In this document: positions 1 to 5,537 of the stretch, one piece after another | Layout: the number at the start of each line of letters is the position of its first letter | How positions within the stretch are numbered: the stretch's first letter is position 1 | DNA from: an uncultured bacterium | GTDB taxonomy: Bacteria > Bdellovibrionota_C > UBA2361 > SZUA-149 > CALKYB01 | DNA: 7,094 bases | Reading direction: 5' to 3' | Assembly (NCBI GenBank): GCA_938003565.1 | Contig: CALKYB010000074.1 | Location: 1 to 7,094 of the forward strand | Made by a program: the position numbers and the translations under genes | The notes under the pieces: generated by a model | Seen by the model: the letters and a program-made list of their open reading frames with translations, nothing else | What the model was told of the DNA's origin: nothing | Databases searched by the model: none

Positions 1-1223
1 CGCTTTTCTGGAATTGACCAGTTATCTTCTATGGATTTCCTTAAAAGGCCAAGAGGATTCCCGTTTGGATTTCTTCTGGGCAAAGCTTCAATTTGATTCT
101 TGATTAACTCTAGGGAGTAATTATTTGCTAGAAATTTAGAAGCTCCTTCATCAAATCCTTCCTTAATTAATAAAGAAACAGCAACAGCATTTTCGCCGTA
201 CCTTTCTGTTGTTTTATTTCTTTTTAGTTTTATTTCTTTAACGTGGTCAGATTTTGCACCGATCTCGTGGTCACTTTTTGCACCGATCGGGCGATTTTTT
301 TTGCACCGATCCGTGGTCAGATTTTGCACCGTGCCGTGGGTACTTTTTGCACCGATATTTCGAGGCTCTCGTGGGTACATTTTGCACCGATCGGATTCCG
401 TGGTCACTTTTTGCACCGATGTTAAAGTCTGTTCTTTTGAGGACTTAGCCCAAGAGATACCGTAAACCGAAGTAGAATTGTCTTGATTGCTAGAAAGATC
501 GAATCTCCCCTTCTCTACTTGAACCACATAATTCTTCTGTAAACTGGTGCTTAAAGCTGACTTAATGGAAGTCCTACCAAGGTTTGTAAGTCTTGAAAGC
601 TCTCGATGAGATTTCTGAACTTTTGTTTTTCTCTCCCCTCCTGCTCCCCATGCAATGCTATAAAAGAGCAAACACCCTACCAAGCGAATGGTGGCGAGCG
701 ATTCCTCTTTCACTACAATGTCAAAGAAGTCATTAGGAACATTCTTCCGGGAAGACCAAGGTTTACCCCCCTTCCCTATGTACGATTGTTGATAATAAAA
801 ACCGTCAAATTCTTCGGAATCATTTGTGAAGTTTTGATAATCCCAACGAAGTTCATAGACTCCACTACAACCCGAGTCCCCTACTGTTTTTGCTCTAGGC
901 TCTTGAAGACAATTTACATATCTTTTCTCAATCGCTTCCTTCAAAGCATCCATCGTGGCTCGTCTTGAGACATTTGCTCCCTTAGAAAGATCGCTCAATG
1001 AAAACTGTAACTGCTCTTCAACCGGATTTCCTTCCTCGTCAACCCAACCAAGAATTCTCCTAATCATATAAAGAACAATTCTGGCACAGCCTCGACTCGA
1101 GTTTGGAAGAACAACGGTGAATGCCTGAATGGGAGTGTAGGTGACGTTCGAGCGAAAGTCTGGGAAGCCTTGAAACTCTGGACAGCTCTCTGGTAATATC
1201 GAATTAGGGGAGGGTTCAGTCAT
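1..1223 (-). CDS. Plasmid replication initiator protein, two winged-helix domains, C-terminus cut by window edge
   Basis: Reading the minus strand from the ATG at 1223-1221 gives 407 codons with no stop before the window edge, so the gene is partial. Residues about 28-105 look like a first winged helix of the kind seen in phage and plasmid replication proteins (ARIVLYMIRRILGW, then LSDLSKGANVSRRATMDAL). Residues about 157-257 form a second one (ELSRLTNLGRTSIKSAL, then YVVQVEKGRFDL). Residues 269-327 are a repetitive linker encoded by the iterons. The C-terminal part (about 340-407) has the NPxGLLRKSIEDNW signature seen at the end of many initiator and helicase-loading proteins. Its inferred role is to bind the iterons, melt the origin and recruit the host replisome. 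It lies 6 bases behind a ribbon-helix-helix gene and has no strong ribosome binding site of its own, suggesting translational coupling. The two-domain plan is known from iteron-plasmid initiators. I assign no named family or symbol. Confidence 0.82.
   Translation of the reverse strand, partial: MTEPSPNSILPESCPEFQGFPDFRSNVTYTPIQAFTVVLPNSSRGCARIVLYMIRRILGWVDEEGNPVEEQLQFSLSDLSKGANVSRRATMDALKEAIEKRYVNCLQEPRAKTVGDSGCSGVYELRWDYQNFTNDSEEFDGFYYQQSYIGKGGKPWSSRKNVPNDFFDIVVKEESLATIRLVGCLLFYSIAWGAGGERKTKVQKSHRELSRLTNLGRTSIKSALSTSLQKNYVVQVEKGRFDLSSNQDNSTSVYGISWAKSSKEQTLTSVQKVTTESDRCKMYPREPRNIGAKSTHGTVQNLTTDRCKKNRPIGAKSDHEIGAKSDHVKEIKLKRNKTTERYGENAVAVSLLIKEGFDEGASKFLANNYSLELIKNQIEALPRRNPNGNPLGLLRKSIEDNWSIPEK
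211..239. repeat. Two AT-rich 13-mers, putative DNA unwinding element
   Basis: GTTTTATTTCTTT occurs at 211-223 and again, identical, at 227-239, a 16-base period. The second copy ends 3 bases before the first iteron. Each copy has only two G/C bases. AT-rich 13-mers next to initiator-binding sites are the melting region in oriC and in several iteron plasmids. The function here is inferred from position and composition. Confidence 0.6.
242..420. repeat. Array of seven 22-bp iterons
   Basis: On the plus strand each unit is CGTGG(T/G)(C/A) plus a T-rich stretch ending in TTTTGCACCGAT. Copies lie at 242-263, 266-287, 289-310, 312-333, 335-356, 370-391 and 399-420. Copies 2 and 7 are identical over 22 bases. 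Copies 1, 5 and 6 differ from them by one to a few bases. Copy 3 has a degenerate left half and an expanded T run. Copy 4 ends CACCGTG instead of CACCGAT. Start-to-start distances are 24, 23, 23, 23, 35 and 29, so the units fall in all three frames of the surrounding rep gene. They are read as initiator-binding sites, with possible roles in copy control by handcuffing. Confidence 0.88.
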
Positions 1224-1229
1224 TTACAT

Positions 1230-1421
1230 CTAGGCATTAACTACTTCTTTTAGAACGACTCCTTGCTCAACACGCTCCTTGAAGTCGTTGACGATATATT
1301 CAAGGATGAGAGAACGAGAGTGGTTCTTGAATCGCTTAGTAGTTTTTAACTCTTCGATAAAATCAAGAGTATCCGGATCAAAACTAATGCTAGATGCTTT
1401 TTTTAATTTCTTCTTTTCCAT
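1230..1421 (-). CDS. Small ribbon-helix-helix DNA-binding protein upstream of rep
   Basis: This 63-residue protein has a basic N-terminus (MEKKKLKK). A short strand-like segment (SSISFDP) follows, then two predicted helices (TLDFIEELKTTKRF and HSRSLILEYIVNDFKERVEQ). This is the size and order of a CopG/Arc/MetJ-type ribbon-helix-helix repressor, which binds DNA as a dimer through the strand. The start is supported by GAGGAT on the minus strand (1431-1426), with 6 bases between GAGG and the ATG. The stop is 6 bases before the rep ATG, so the two genes form one operon. The likely role is autorepression and control of rep expression, as for CopG-like copy-number regulators. It could instead be a ParG-like partition protein, but no partition ATPase is visible. 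Confidence 0.72.
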   Translation of the reverse strand: MEKKKLKKASSISFDPDTLDFIEELKTTKRFKNHSRSLILEYIVNDFKERVEQGVVLKEVVNA

Positions 1422-1449
1422 TCAAATCCTCAGTTAGTAAGATTCCAGT

Positions 1450-1467
1450 TTTAACCAAGTTAAACTT
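1450..1467. promoter_or_regulatory. Possible operator: overlapping short inverted repeats upstream of the RHH-rep operon
   Basis: TTTAAC-CAA-GTTAAA (1450-1464) is a 6-bp inverted repeat with a 3-base spacer. It overlaps the 11-base palindrome AAGTTAAACTT (1457-1467). The pair lies 29-46 bases upstream of the ribbon-helix-helix start codon on the minus strand, where an autoregulatory operator would be expected. I saw no convincing -35/-10 pair on either strand here. The sequence is AT-rich, so some palindromy could be chance. Confidence 0.3.
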
Positions 1468-1592
1468 AAACCACGATAACAACAGGGCTAGGTCTTAACA
1501 AGAATTACTTTGTGTTGTTAAAAAAAAATATTTCTTGATAGGAAAGCTGGGCTATTGGAAGAGGCTAGGGGAAATGTTCAAAGTGGGTACCA

Positions 1593-1612
1593 AGCGTCAG
1601 GCGTCTGACGCT
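1593..1612. promoter_or_regulatory. Palindrome P1, hairpin AGCGTCAG-GCGT-CTGACGCT before the membrane-protein gene
   Basis: The 8-bp arms are perfect, with a 4-base loop, followed by TTTT at 1612-1615. The shape is that of an intrinsic terminator on the plus strand, yet no plus-strand gene precedes it in the window and it lies between two divergent transcription units. The same arms recur after the membrane gene (2494-2513). An attenuator in the leader of the membrane gene, a protein-binding site, or an insulating terminator are all possible. Confidence 0.55.
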
Positions 1613-1653
1613 TTTAGTATTGCCTATAGATTCGCTCGGAATTATGCTTATCC

Positions 1654-1665
1654 AAAGGGAGGTGA
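1654..1665 (+). promoter_or_regulatory. Very strong ribosome binding site that decides the TTG start of the membrane protein
   Basis: AAAGGGAGGTGA matches the anti-Shine-Dalgarno sequence over GGAGGTGA (1658-1665). It leaves 5 bases between GGAGG and the TTG at 1668. The upstream in-frame ATGs at 1620 and 1644 have no such site. The first of them sits only a few bases behind palindrome P1. Confidence 0.65.
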
Positions 1666-1667
1666 GT

Positions 1668-2477
1668 TTGGGTAAAAGTAAAAAGAGAAAAGTAATACTT
1701 CCTCAAAGACCATTCGTGTTCAGGGGATTTTGGTCAATCGTTCACAGGGTGGTTTTGCCGTCAGCGACTCTACTCGGAGTAATATATTTATTCTTCAGAG
1801 CAACTGATCTTTCGCTTTACCCAAGCTACTGGAGTGAAATAGCTCTTTTTCTTCTGGTCTTTGGTGGTCTTCCTATTCTTCTGATCTCATTAGTGAACAG
1901 CTACGCTACTGGGAAAGCATGGAACTTTTCTCTTACTGCCAATCCAAAATATGCTTTCCTACCACTCCTCGCCGGTAGGATTTATTTCATAACTCTGCTC
2001 TGGGTTTACTACATCTTTATTGCTACCTACCACAAAGAGGAAGGGAGCTTTGCCTCTTTGGAAGGAGTGTATGTGCCTGTGATGGTCTTCATGCCAGTCT
2101 TCTTGGCATTTATAACGTTCTTTTCTGGAAATTCTATTTTCGAGAAAAATTTCGGAAATAACACTCGGCAGGAAAAAGCAAAGAGATTTTGTCTTTGGTT
2201 GTTGTTTGAACTCCCTGAGCAAATAGTGAAGGGAACTATGATACTGATCGGTTTTCTCAGTATGATTTATCTGCTTACAGGGCTCTTATTACAGAGCTTC
2301 TTTAGTGTCGATATCCTCAGCTACCAATACTCAGGGCTTCTAATATTCCCCGGTGCCTATCTTCTGTTTGATTTAGTAAACAACCTTCCAAGTGTGTGGC
2401 AGAAAGAGCAGGACAAAAAAGAAAGTAGGGAGGAGTGGATTGAGAGAAGTCCAATAAAGAATAGAGTGAACTCCTAA
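1668..2477 (+). CDS. Polytopic membrane protein of unknown function, about six membrane segments
   Basis: With the TTG at 1668 as start the protein has 269 residues. The reading frame is also open from ATG 1620 (285 residues), but the strong ribosome binding site favours the TTG. It opens with a basic stretch (GKSKKRK). Hydrophobic segments follow at about residues 28-44, 57-76, 96-119, 133-153, 188-211 and 221-237, and the tail is highly charged (KEQDKKESREEWIERSP). Between segments 4 and 5 is a polar, basic loop (EKNFGNNTRQEKAKR). I do not recognise a family. It stands alone on the plus strand between the replication and transfer modules and is bracketed by two matching palindromes. A role in conjugation is plausible from location, for example as an inner-membrane partner of the coupling protein or in entry exclusion. 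No motif in the sequence proves either. Confidence 0.7.
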   Translation: MGKSKKRKVILPQRPFVFRGFWSIVHRVVLPSATLLGVIYLFFRATDLSLYPSYWSEIALFLLVFGGLPILLISLVNSYATGKAWNFSLTANPKYAFLPLLAGRIYFITLLWVYYIFIATYHKEEGSFASLEGVYVPVMVFMPVFLAFITFFSGNSIFEKNFGNNTRQEKAKRFCLWLLFELPEQIVKGTMILIGFLSMIYLLTGLLLQSFFSVDILSYQYSGLLIFPGAYLLFDLVNNLPSVWQKEQDKKESREEWIERSPIKNRVNS

Positions 2478-2490
2478 AAGTTTTTGGCAC

Positions 2491-2516
2491 AAAAGCGTCA
2501 GACGTCTGACGCTTTT
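2491..2516. terminator. Palindrome P2, perfect 26-bp palindrome after the membrane-protein gene
   Basis: The sequence AAAAGCGTCAGA and its exact complement are joined around a CG centre, followed by one more T. It begins 14 bases after the membrane gene's stop codon. A GC-rich stem with A-run and T-run flanks is the form of a bidirectional intrinsic terminator. Arms AGCGTCAG/CTGACGCT are identical to those of P1 at 1593-1612, and only the centre differs (ACGT versus GCGT). Terminator activity is the simplest reading for this copy. The shared sequence with P1 suggests a common origin or binding protein. Confidence 0.6.
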
Positions 2517-2530
2517 TCACTAACAATATG

Positions 2531-2568
2531 ATTTTTATAGATTAAGCGAAGATCAAACCTATAAAAAT
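2531..2568. repeat. 10-bp perfect inverted repeat with 18-base spacer
   Basis: ATTTTTATAG (2531-2540) and CTATAAAAAT (2559-2568) are exact complements. They lie in the gap between the membrane gene and the transfer genes. The arms are AT-rich, so this may be chance. It could also be a protein-binding site in the regulatory or oriT region, since such inverted repeats are common around MOBF nic sites. Confidence 0.4.
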
Positions 2569-2634
2569 TCCCACACCTGATACACCCAGTTGTAAGTTTT
2601 TTCTTGTTAAACTAGGGAAAACTTGAGAAGTTTT

Positions 2635-2709
2635 TGTATGCAGGACGTATGCATTTCTCGCTCTATTGAGCTTAAATGCCTTATGAGAAAAGACTTACGT
2701 GTATGCAGG
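2635..2709. other. Candidate oriT: direct repeats and nested hairpin before the transfer genes
   Basis: TGTATGCAGG occurs at 2635-2644 and 2700-2709, with a related ACGTATGCA at 2645-2653. Between them lies a nested stem: GCATTT (2651-2656) pairs with AAATGC (2674-2679), and inside it GCTC (2660-2663) pairs with GAGC (2668-2671) around TATT. TTTCTC (2654-2659) also matches GAGAAA (2685-2690) as an alternative arm. MOBF oriTs usually lie just upstream of the accessory and relaxase genes and carry a hairpin next to nic plus repeats bound by the accessory protein. I see no clear copy of the R388 or F nic sequence, so the nick position is not assigned. Confidence 0.45.
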
Positions 2710-2740
2710 TTTGCTGTGCTGTTTTGGTAGGAGTTTAGTT

Positions 2741-3061
2741 ATGAAAAAAGTCTCTCTTTCTTTTCGAGTAGATACTGGCCTAAGGGCTCAGCTAGATAAT
2801 AGAGCCAAGGCTCTCGGAGTAAAAGAAAGCAACTTGGTGAGAGAAATCCTCTCTCAATATTTTGATAAAGAAACAGAAATTGCCCGGCTCAGGTCTGAGC
2901 TTAAGGGACTACGCCACGAATTCTTCGGACTCTCAAAGTCCATCTCAAAAACCAGAGAAGACCTTGCTCTTGGAGTTGAGGCTCTTCTTGTTTCAGGAAA
3001 CAAGAAAGTTGAGCCAGAGCGAGCCTCGGCTTGGGTGGATGAGAATATGAGAGACTGTTAG
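2741..3061 (+). CDS. Ribbon-helix-helix/coiled-coil relaxosome accessory protein (TrwA/TraY-like role)
   Basis: The ATG at 2741 has AGGAG at 2729-2733 with 7 bases spacing. An in-frame ATG at 2699 lacks a site and would place coding sequence in the oriT repeats, so it is set aside. The 106-residue protein starts KKVSLSFRVD, a typical ribbon-helix-helix strand. Two helices follow (LRAQLDNRAKALG and ESNLVREILSQYF). Residues about 43-75 (ETEIARLRSELKGLRHEFFGL onward) have heptad-like leucines and can form a coiled coil for oligomerisation. Its TAG stop overlaps the relaxase GTG by one base. By position it should bind oriT, help the relaxase nick, and repress its own operon, as TrwA and TraY do. 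The functional assignment rests on fold and context rather than close sequence identity. Confidence 0.75.
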   Translation: MKKVSLSFRVDTGLRAQLDNRAKALGVKESNLVREILSQYFDKETEIARLRSELKGLRHEFFGLSKSISKTREDLALGVEALLVSGNKKVEPERASAWVDENMRDC

Positions 3062-5526
3062 TGCTCTCGATTTCTAAAATGTCCGGCTCCGGGCAAGGGG
3101 AGTATTATACAAATCTCGCTAGCTCCGATTACTATCTTGATGGTGGAGAGCCTCTCGGTAGGTGGGCTGGTAAAGGAGCTTTGGCAATTGGACTAGCCGG
3201 AAAGGTAGTAAATGAAAAAACCTTAGAAGCACTTCTTCAGGGGTTTGATCCTTCAGGTCACCAGTTAGTTCAAAACGCAGGAGACGAAAAAAGACAGGCT
3301 GGTTGGGACTTAACTTTCTCAGCCCCGAAGTCTGTATCAGTGGCTTGGAGCCAATCTAAGGGAGAACAGAGAAAAGCTTTTCAGCACGCACATAAGAGAG
3401 CAGTTGAGAAAGCTCTTCAGTATCTTGAAAAGGAAGCCAGCTTTACAAGAAGAGGAAAGGGTGGACTTATAACTGAAAAAGCTAAGATGGTTGTTGCCAT
3501 GTTTGATCATGGAACAAGTAGGGCAAAAGACCCAGCTCTTCACACCCATGCCCTAGTGATGAACGTCACATCAAGAGAAGACGGCACTACTGGTAGTCTA
3601 AAGACCACTGAAATTTATAGAAATAAAATGACAGCCGGGGCAATCTATCGAGCTGAGCTAGCTAGTCGGATTGAAAAAAGCAAAGCCCTTGGGTTTAAAA
3701 CAAAAAGGGAAGAAAGCTGGTTTGAGATTAAGGGGATATCAAAACCACTTCGAGATGAGTTCTCAAAAAGAAGAAAAATTATTGAAGAAGAGCTGAGAAG
3801 AACAGGAAACTCTGGAGCTAAGGCTTCAGCCTATGCCACCCTTAACACTAGGGAGGTAAAGGAGCAGGTTTCAAGGAAAGCTCTTTTCGAGGAGTGGGCA
3901 AAAACTGGAGAAGAATTTGGCTTCACCAGTGAAAATTTGGATAGACTAAGAGAGAGCAAAACAATTACTCGCTTATCGAAAGAAGAGGAGAAGAAACTAG
4001 CTTTTGAAAAAGCGATTGAAAAACTTACTGAGCACCAAAGCCATTTCAATAGAATCGACCTAGTTAGAAGAGTCGCTGAAGAAGCTCAAGGGAGAGGACT
4101 AGGGGCAAGTGATGTTCTAAAAATCGCTAATGAGGAGCTTGCGACCAACAGTGAAATTGTCGGGCTCGGTAACTCCACCGGAGAAAAAAGATACACCACA
4201 AAGGAAATTCTTGAGCTTGAACGCTCAATGCTCTCAATTGCGAAAGCTAGTAAAGCAATTAGCGACCAAACCCTTCCAAGCGAAACAGTTCAAGCTGTGC
4301 TAGCTCAGTTTAACACAGCCTCAAAAGAACAAAAGAAAGCAGTGGAGCATCTCACCCAGTCAAAGGGACTGGTTAAAGCAGTTACCGGAATGGCTGGAAC
4401 GGGAAAAAGCTATATGCTTCAAGCCGTGAAAAAAGCTTACGAGCTTGAAGGCTTCAAAGTAATTGGAACTTCACTTTCAGGGAAAGCTAGTCAGGGACTT
4501 GAAGATAGCTCAGGCATAGTCTCAAACACCATTCACAGCACCCTAGCAAAAATTAAAAACGGAAGTCTTCACCTTAACTCAAAAACTATGCTCGTAGTGG
4601 ACGAAGCTGGAATGGTGGGAACTCGCCACATGGAAAGTCTTCTCAGTGAAGCTAAACAAGCCGGGGCAAAGGTCGCCCTCGTTGGAGACGCAAAACAACT
4701 GCAACCAGTGAATGCTGGTGGAGCTTTCAAAGCAATAGTCAAAGAGCTTGGTGATGTGAAGCTAATGAAAATCAGAAGGCAAGTCGAAGCTTGGGCAAGA
4801 AAGGCAGTTCATAACTTTGCTTCCGGTGACGCCTCTAAGGGTTTGAAGAAGTATGCGAAGAAGGGACTTCTTTCAATTTCTGAGACAAGGCATCAAGCAG
4901 TCGATGCACTGGTTGATGAATGGAAAAAAGAAGGGGTTTTTAAGCCAGAGAAAAATCTGATTCTAGCTGGAACAAACTTTGAGACAAGAGAGATTAATCT
5001 TCAAGCCCAGAGCGAAAGAAAACAAGCTGGGCTTCTGGGTCAAAAATCAATCGAAACGGAGCAGGGGAAGCTATTTGAAAATGACCGAGTTCACTTTACT
5101 AAAAACTCAAGATACTACGGCGTTCGAAACGGCCAGCTTGGAACGGTTATATCAATTGACGAGAGTAGTAGAAAAATTCAGGTCGAACTAGATAGGGGAT
5201 TTCTTGTTAGTATTCCTCTTGAAAATTATTCCGACATAAAACTCGGCTACGCTATTACCACTCACAAATCTCAAGGCATGACAGTCGATAATTCTTTCAT
5301 TCTTCTCGGTGGAGCAATGCAGGATAGAGAGCTTTCATACGTTCAGGTTTCAAGGGCGAGCCAAGAGACAAGGCTCTACACAGATAAAGTCGAAGCTGGG
5401 GAGGAACTCACCCAGCTAGTTAGTCAAATGAGCAAAAGTCGGCAAAAGGACTTGGCTTCAGATCTAATTGGCTCACTCTCTACTTCCATGAAGTCAGAGC
5501 GAGGCATGGCAATGTCAATCGGGTAG
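3061..5526 (+). CDS. MOBF conjugative relaxase-helicase (TraI/TrwC family)
   Basis: This 821-residue protein nicks oriT, stays covalently bound to the 5' end, and unwinds the strand for transfer. The N-terminal TrwC relaxase domain (about 1-290) has the paired tyrosines Y15-Y16 and Y24-Y25 as nucleophiles. It also has the conserved block GWDLTFSAPKSVSVAW (81-96) and the metal-binding histidines H150, H161 and H163 (FDHGTSR, LHTHALVMN). The C-terminal RecD-like SF1 helicase has Walker A GMAGTGKS (443-450), Walker B VVDEAGM (512-518), GDAKQLQPV (542-550), IRRQ (571-574), ITTHKSQGMTVD (732-743) and YVQVSRA (760-766). The GTG start overlaps the preceding stop (TAGTG), implying translational coupling. 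It also yields the N-terminus MLSISKMSG, in register with family members. At 821 residues it is near, but shorter than, TrwC (966) and far shorter than F TraI, so it lacks the long C-terminal extension. Confidence 0.96.
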   Translation: MLSISKMSGSGQGEYYTNLASSDYYLDGGEPLGRWAGKGALAIGLAGKVVNEKTLEALLQGFDPSGHQLVQNAGDEKRQAGWDLTFSAPKSVSVAWSQSKGEQRKAFQHAHKRAVEKALQYLEKEASFTRRGKGGLITEKAKMVVAMFDHGTSRAKDPALHTHALVMNVTSREDGTTGSLKTTEIYRNKMTAGAIYRAELASRIEKSKALGFKTKREESWFEIKGISKPLRDEFSKRRKIIEEELRRTGNSGAKASAYATLNTREVKEQVSRKALFEEWAKTGEEFGFTSENLDRLRESKTITRLSKEEEKKLAFEKAIEKLTEHQSHFNRIDLVRRVAEEAQGRGLGASDVLKIANEELATNSEIVGLGNSTGEKRYTTKEILELERSMLSIAKASKAISDQTLPSETVQAVLAQFNTASKEQKKAVEHLTQSKGLVKAVTGMAGTGKSYMLQAVKKAYELEGFKVIGTSLSGKASQGLEDSSGIVSNTIHSTLAKIKNGSLHLNSKTMLVVDEAGMVGTRHMESLLSEAKQAGAKVALVGDAKQLQPVNAGGAFKAIVKELGDVKLMKIRRQVEAWARKAVHNFASGDASKGLKKYAKKGLLSISETRHQAVDALVDEWKKEGVFKPEKNLILAGTNFETREINLQAQSERKQAGLLGQKSIETEQGKLFENDRVHFTKNSRYYGVRNGQLGTVISIDESSRKIQVELDRGFLVSIPLENYSDIKLGYAITTHKSQGMTVDNSFILLGGAMQDRELSYVQVSRASQETRLYTDKVEAGEELTQLVSQMSKSRQKDLASDLIGSLSTSMKSERGMAMSIG

Positions 5527-5537
5527 TTGAGGGCGTT

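Larger units (their letters stand above)
205..420. other. Putative origin of vegetative replication (oriV) embedded in the rep gene
   Basis: Seven direct repeats (242-420) stand beside a very AT-rich tract (about 205-241) holding two perfect 13-base direct repeats. This is the usual layout of an iteron origin: initiator-binding array plus DNA unwinding element. The whole of it lies within the open reading frame of the initiator. Origins inside the initiator gene are established for RepA_N-type plasmids of Gram-positive bacteria. The protein here does not obviously belong to that family. The assignment as an origin is inference from architecture. Confidence 0.7.

Noticed and set aside
242..420. 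CRISPR-like array of short repeats
   Set aside because: Gaps between the 22-base units are only 1-13 bases, far too short for spacers. Units are imperfect and lie inside an open reading frame, which fits iterons.
243..448. Plus-strand open frames of 60 and 64 residues with repeated FCTD/FAP motifs
   Set aside because: They are antisense readings of the iteron array with no ribosome binding site. The minus-strand rep frame explains the region.
606..968. Plus-strand open frame of 120 residues
   Set aside because: It is fully antisense to the winged-helix part of rep, with no plausible ribosome binding site and no recognisable domain.
1515..1540. Sigma-70-like promoter TTGTTA with TTGATA/TATTTC for the membrane gene
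   Set aside because: The -10 match and spacing are poor in an AT-rich stretch, so I do not annotate it.
1959..2526. Two minus-strand open frames (1959-2222 and 2317-2526)
   Set aside because: They are antisense shadows of the membrane-protein gene. The second also runs through palindrome P2.
2699..2740. Upstream ATG start for the accessory protein
   Set aside because: It has no ribosome binding site and would add MYAGLLCCFGRSLV before a standard ribbon-helix-helix N-terminus. AGGAG at 2729-2733 supports ATG 2741.
5425..5526. Programmed -1 frameshift joining the relaxase to the coupling protein
   Set aside because: The frames would permit it, but I found no good X XXY YYZ slippery heptamer in the relaxase frame. 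CGG CAA AAG is the nearest and is weak. I keep it only as an alternative.
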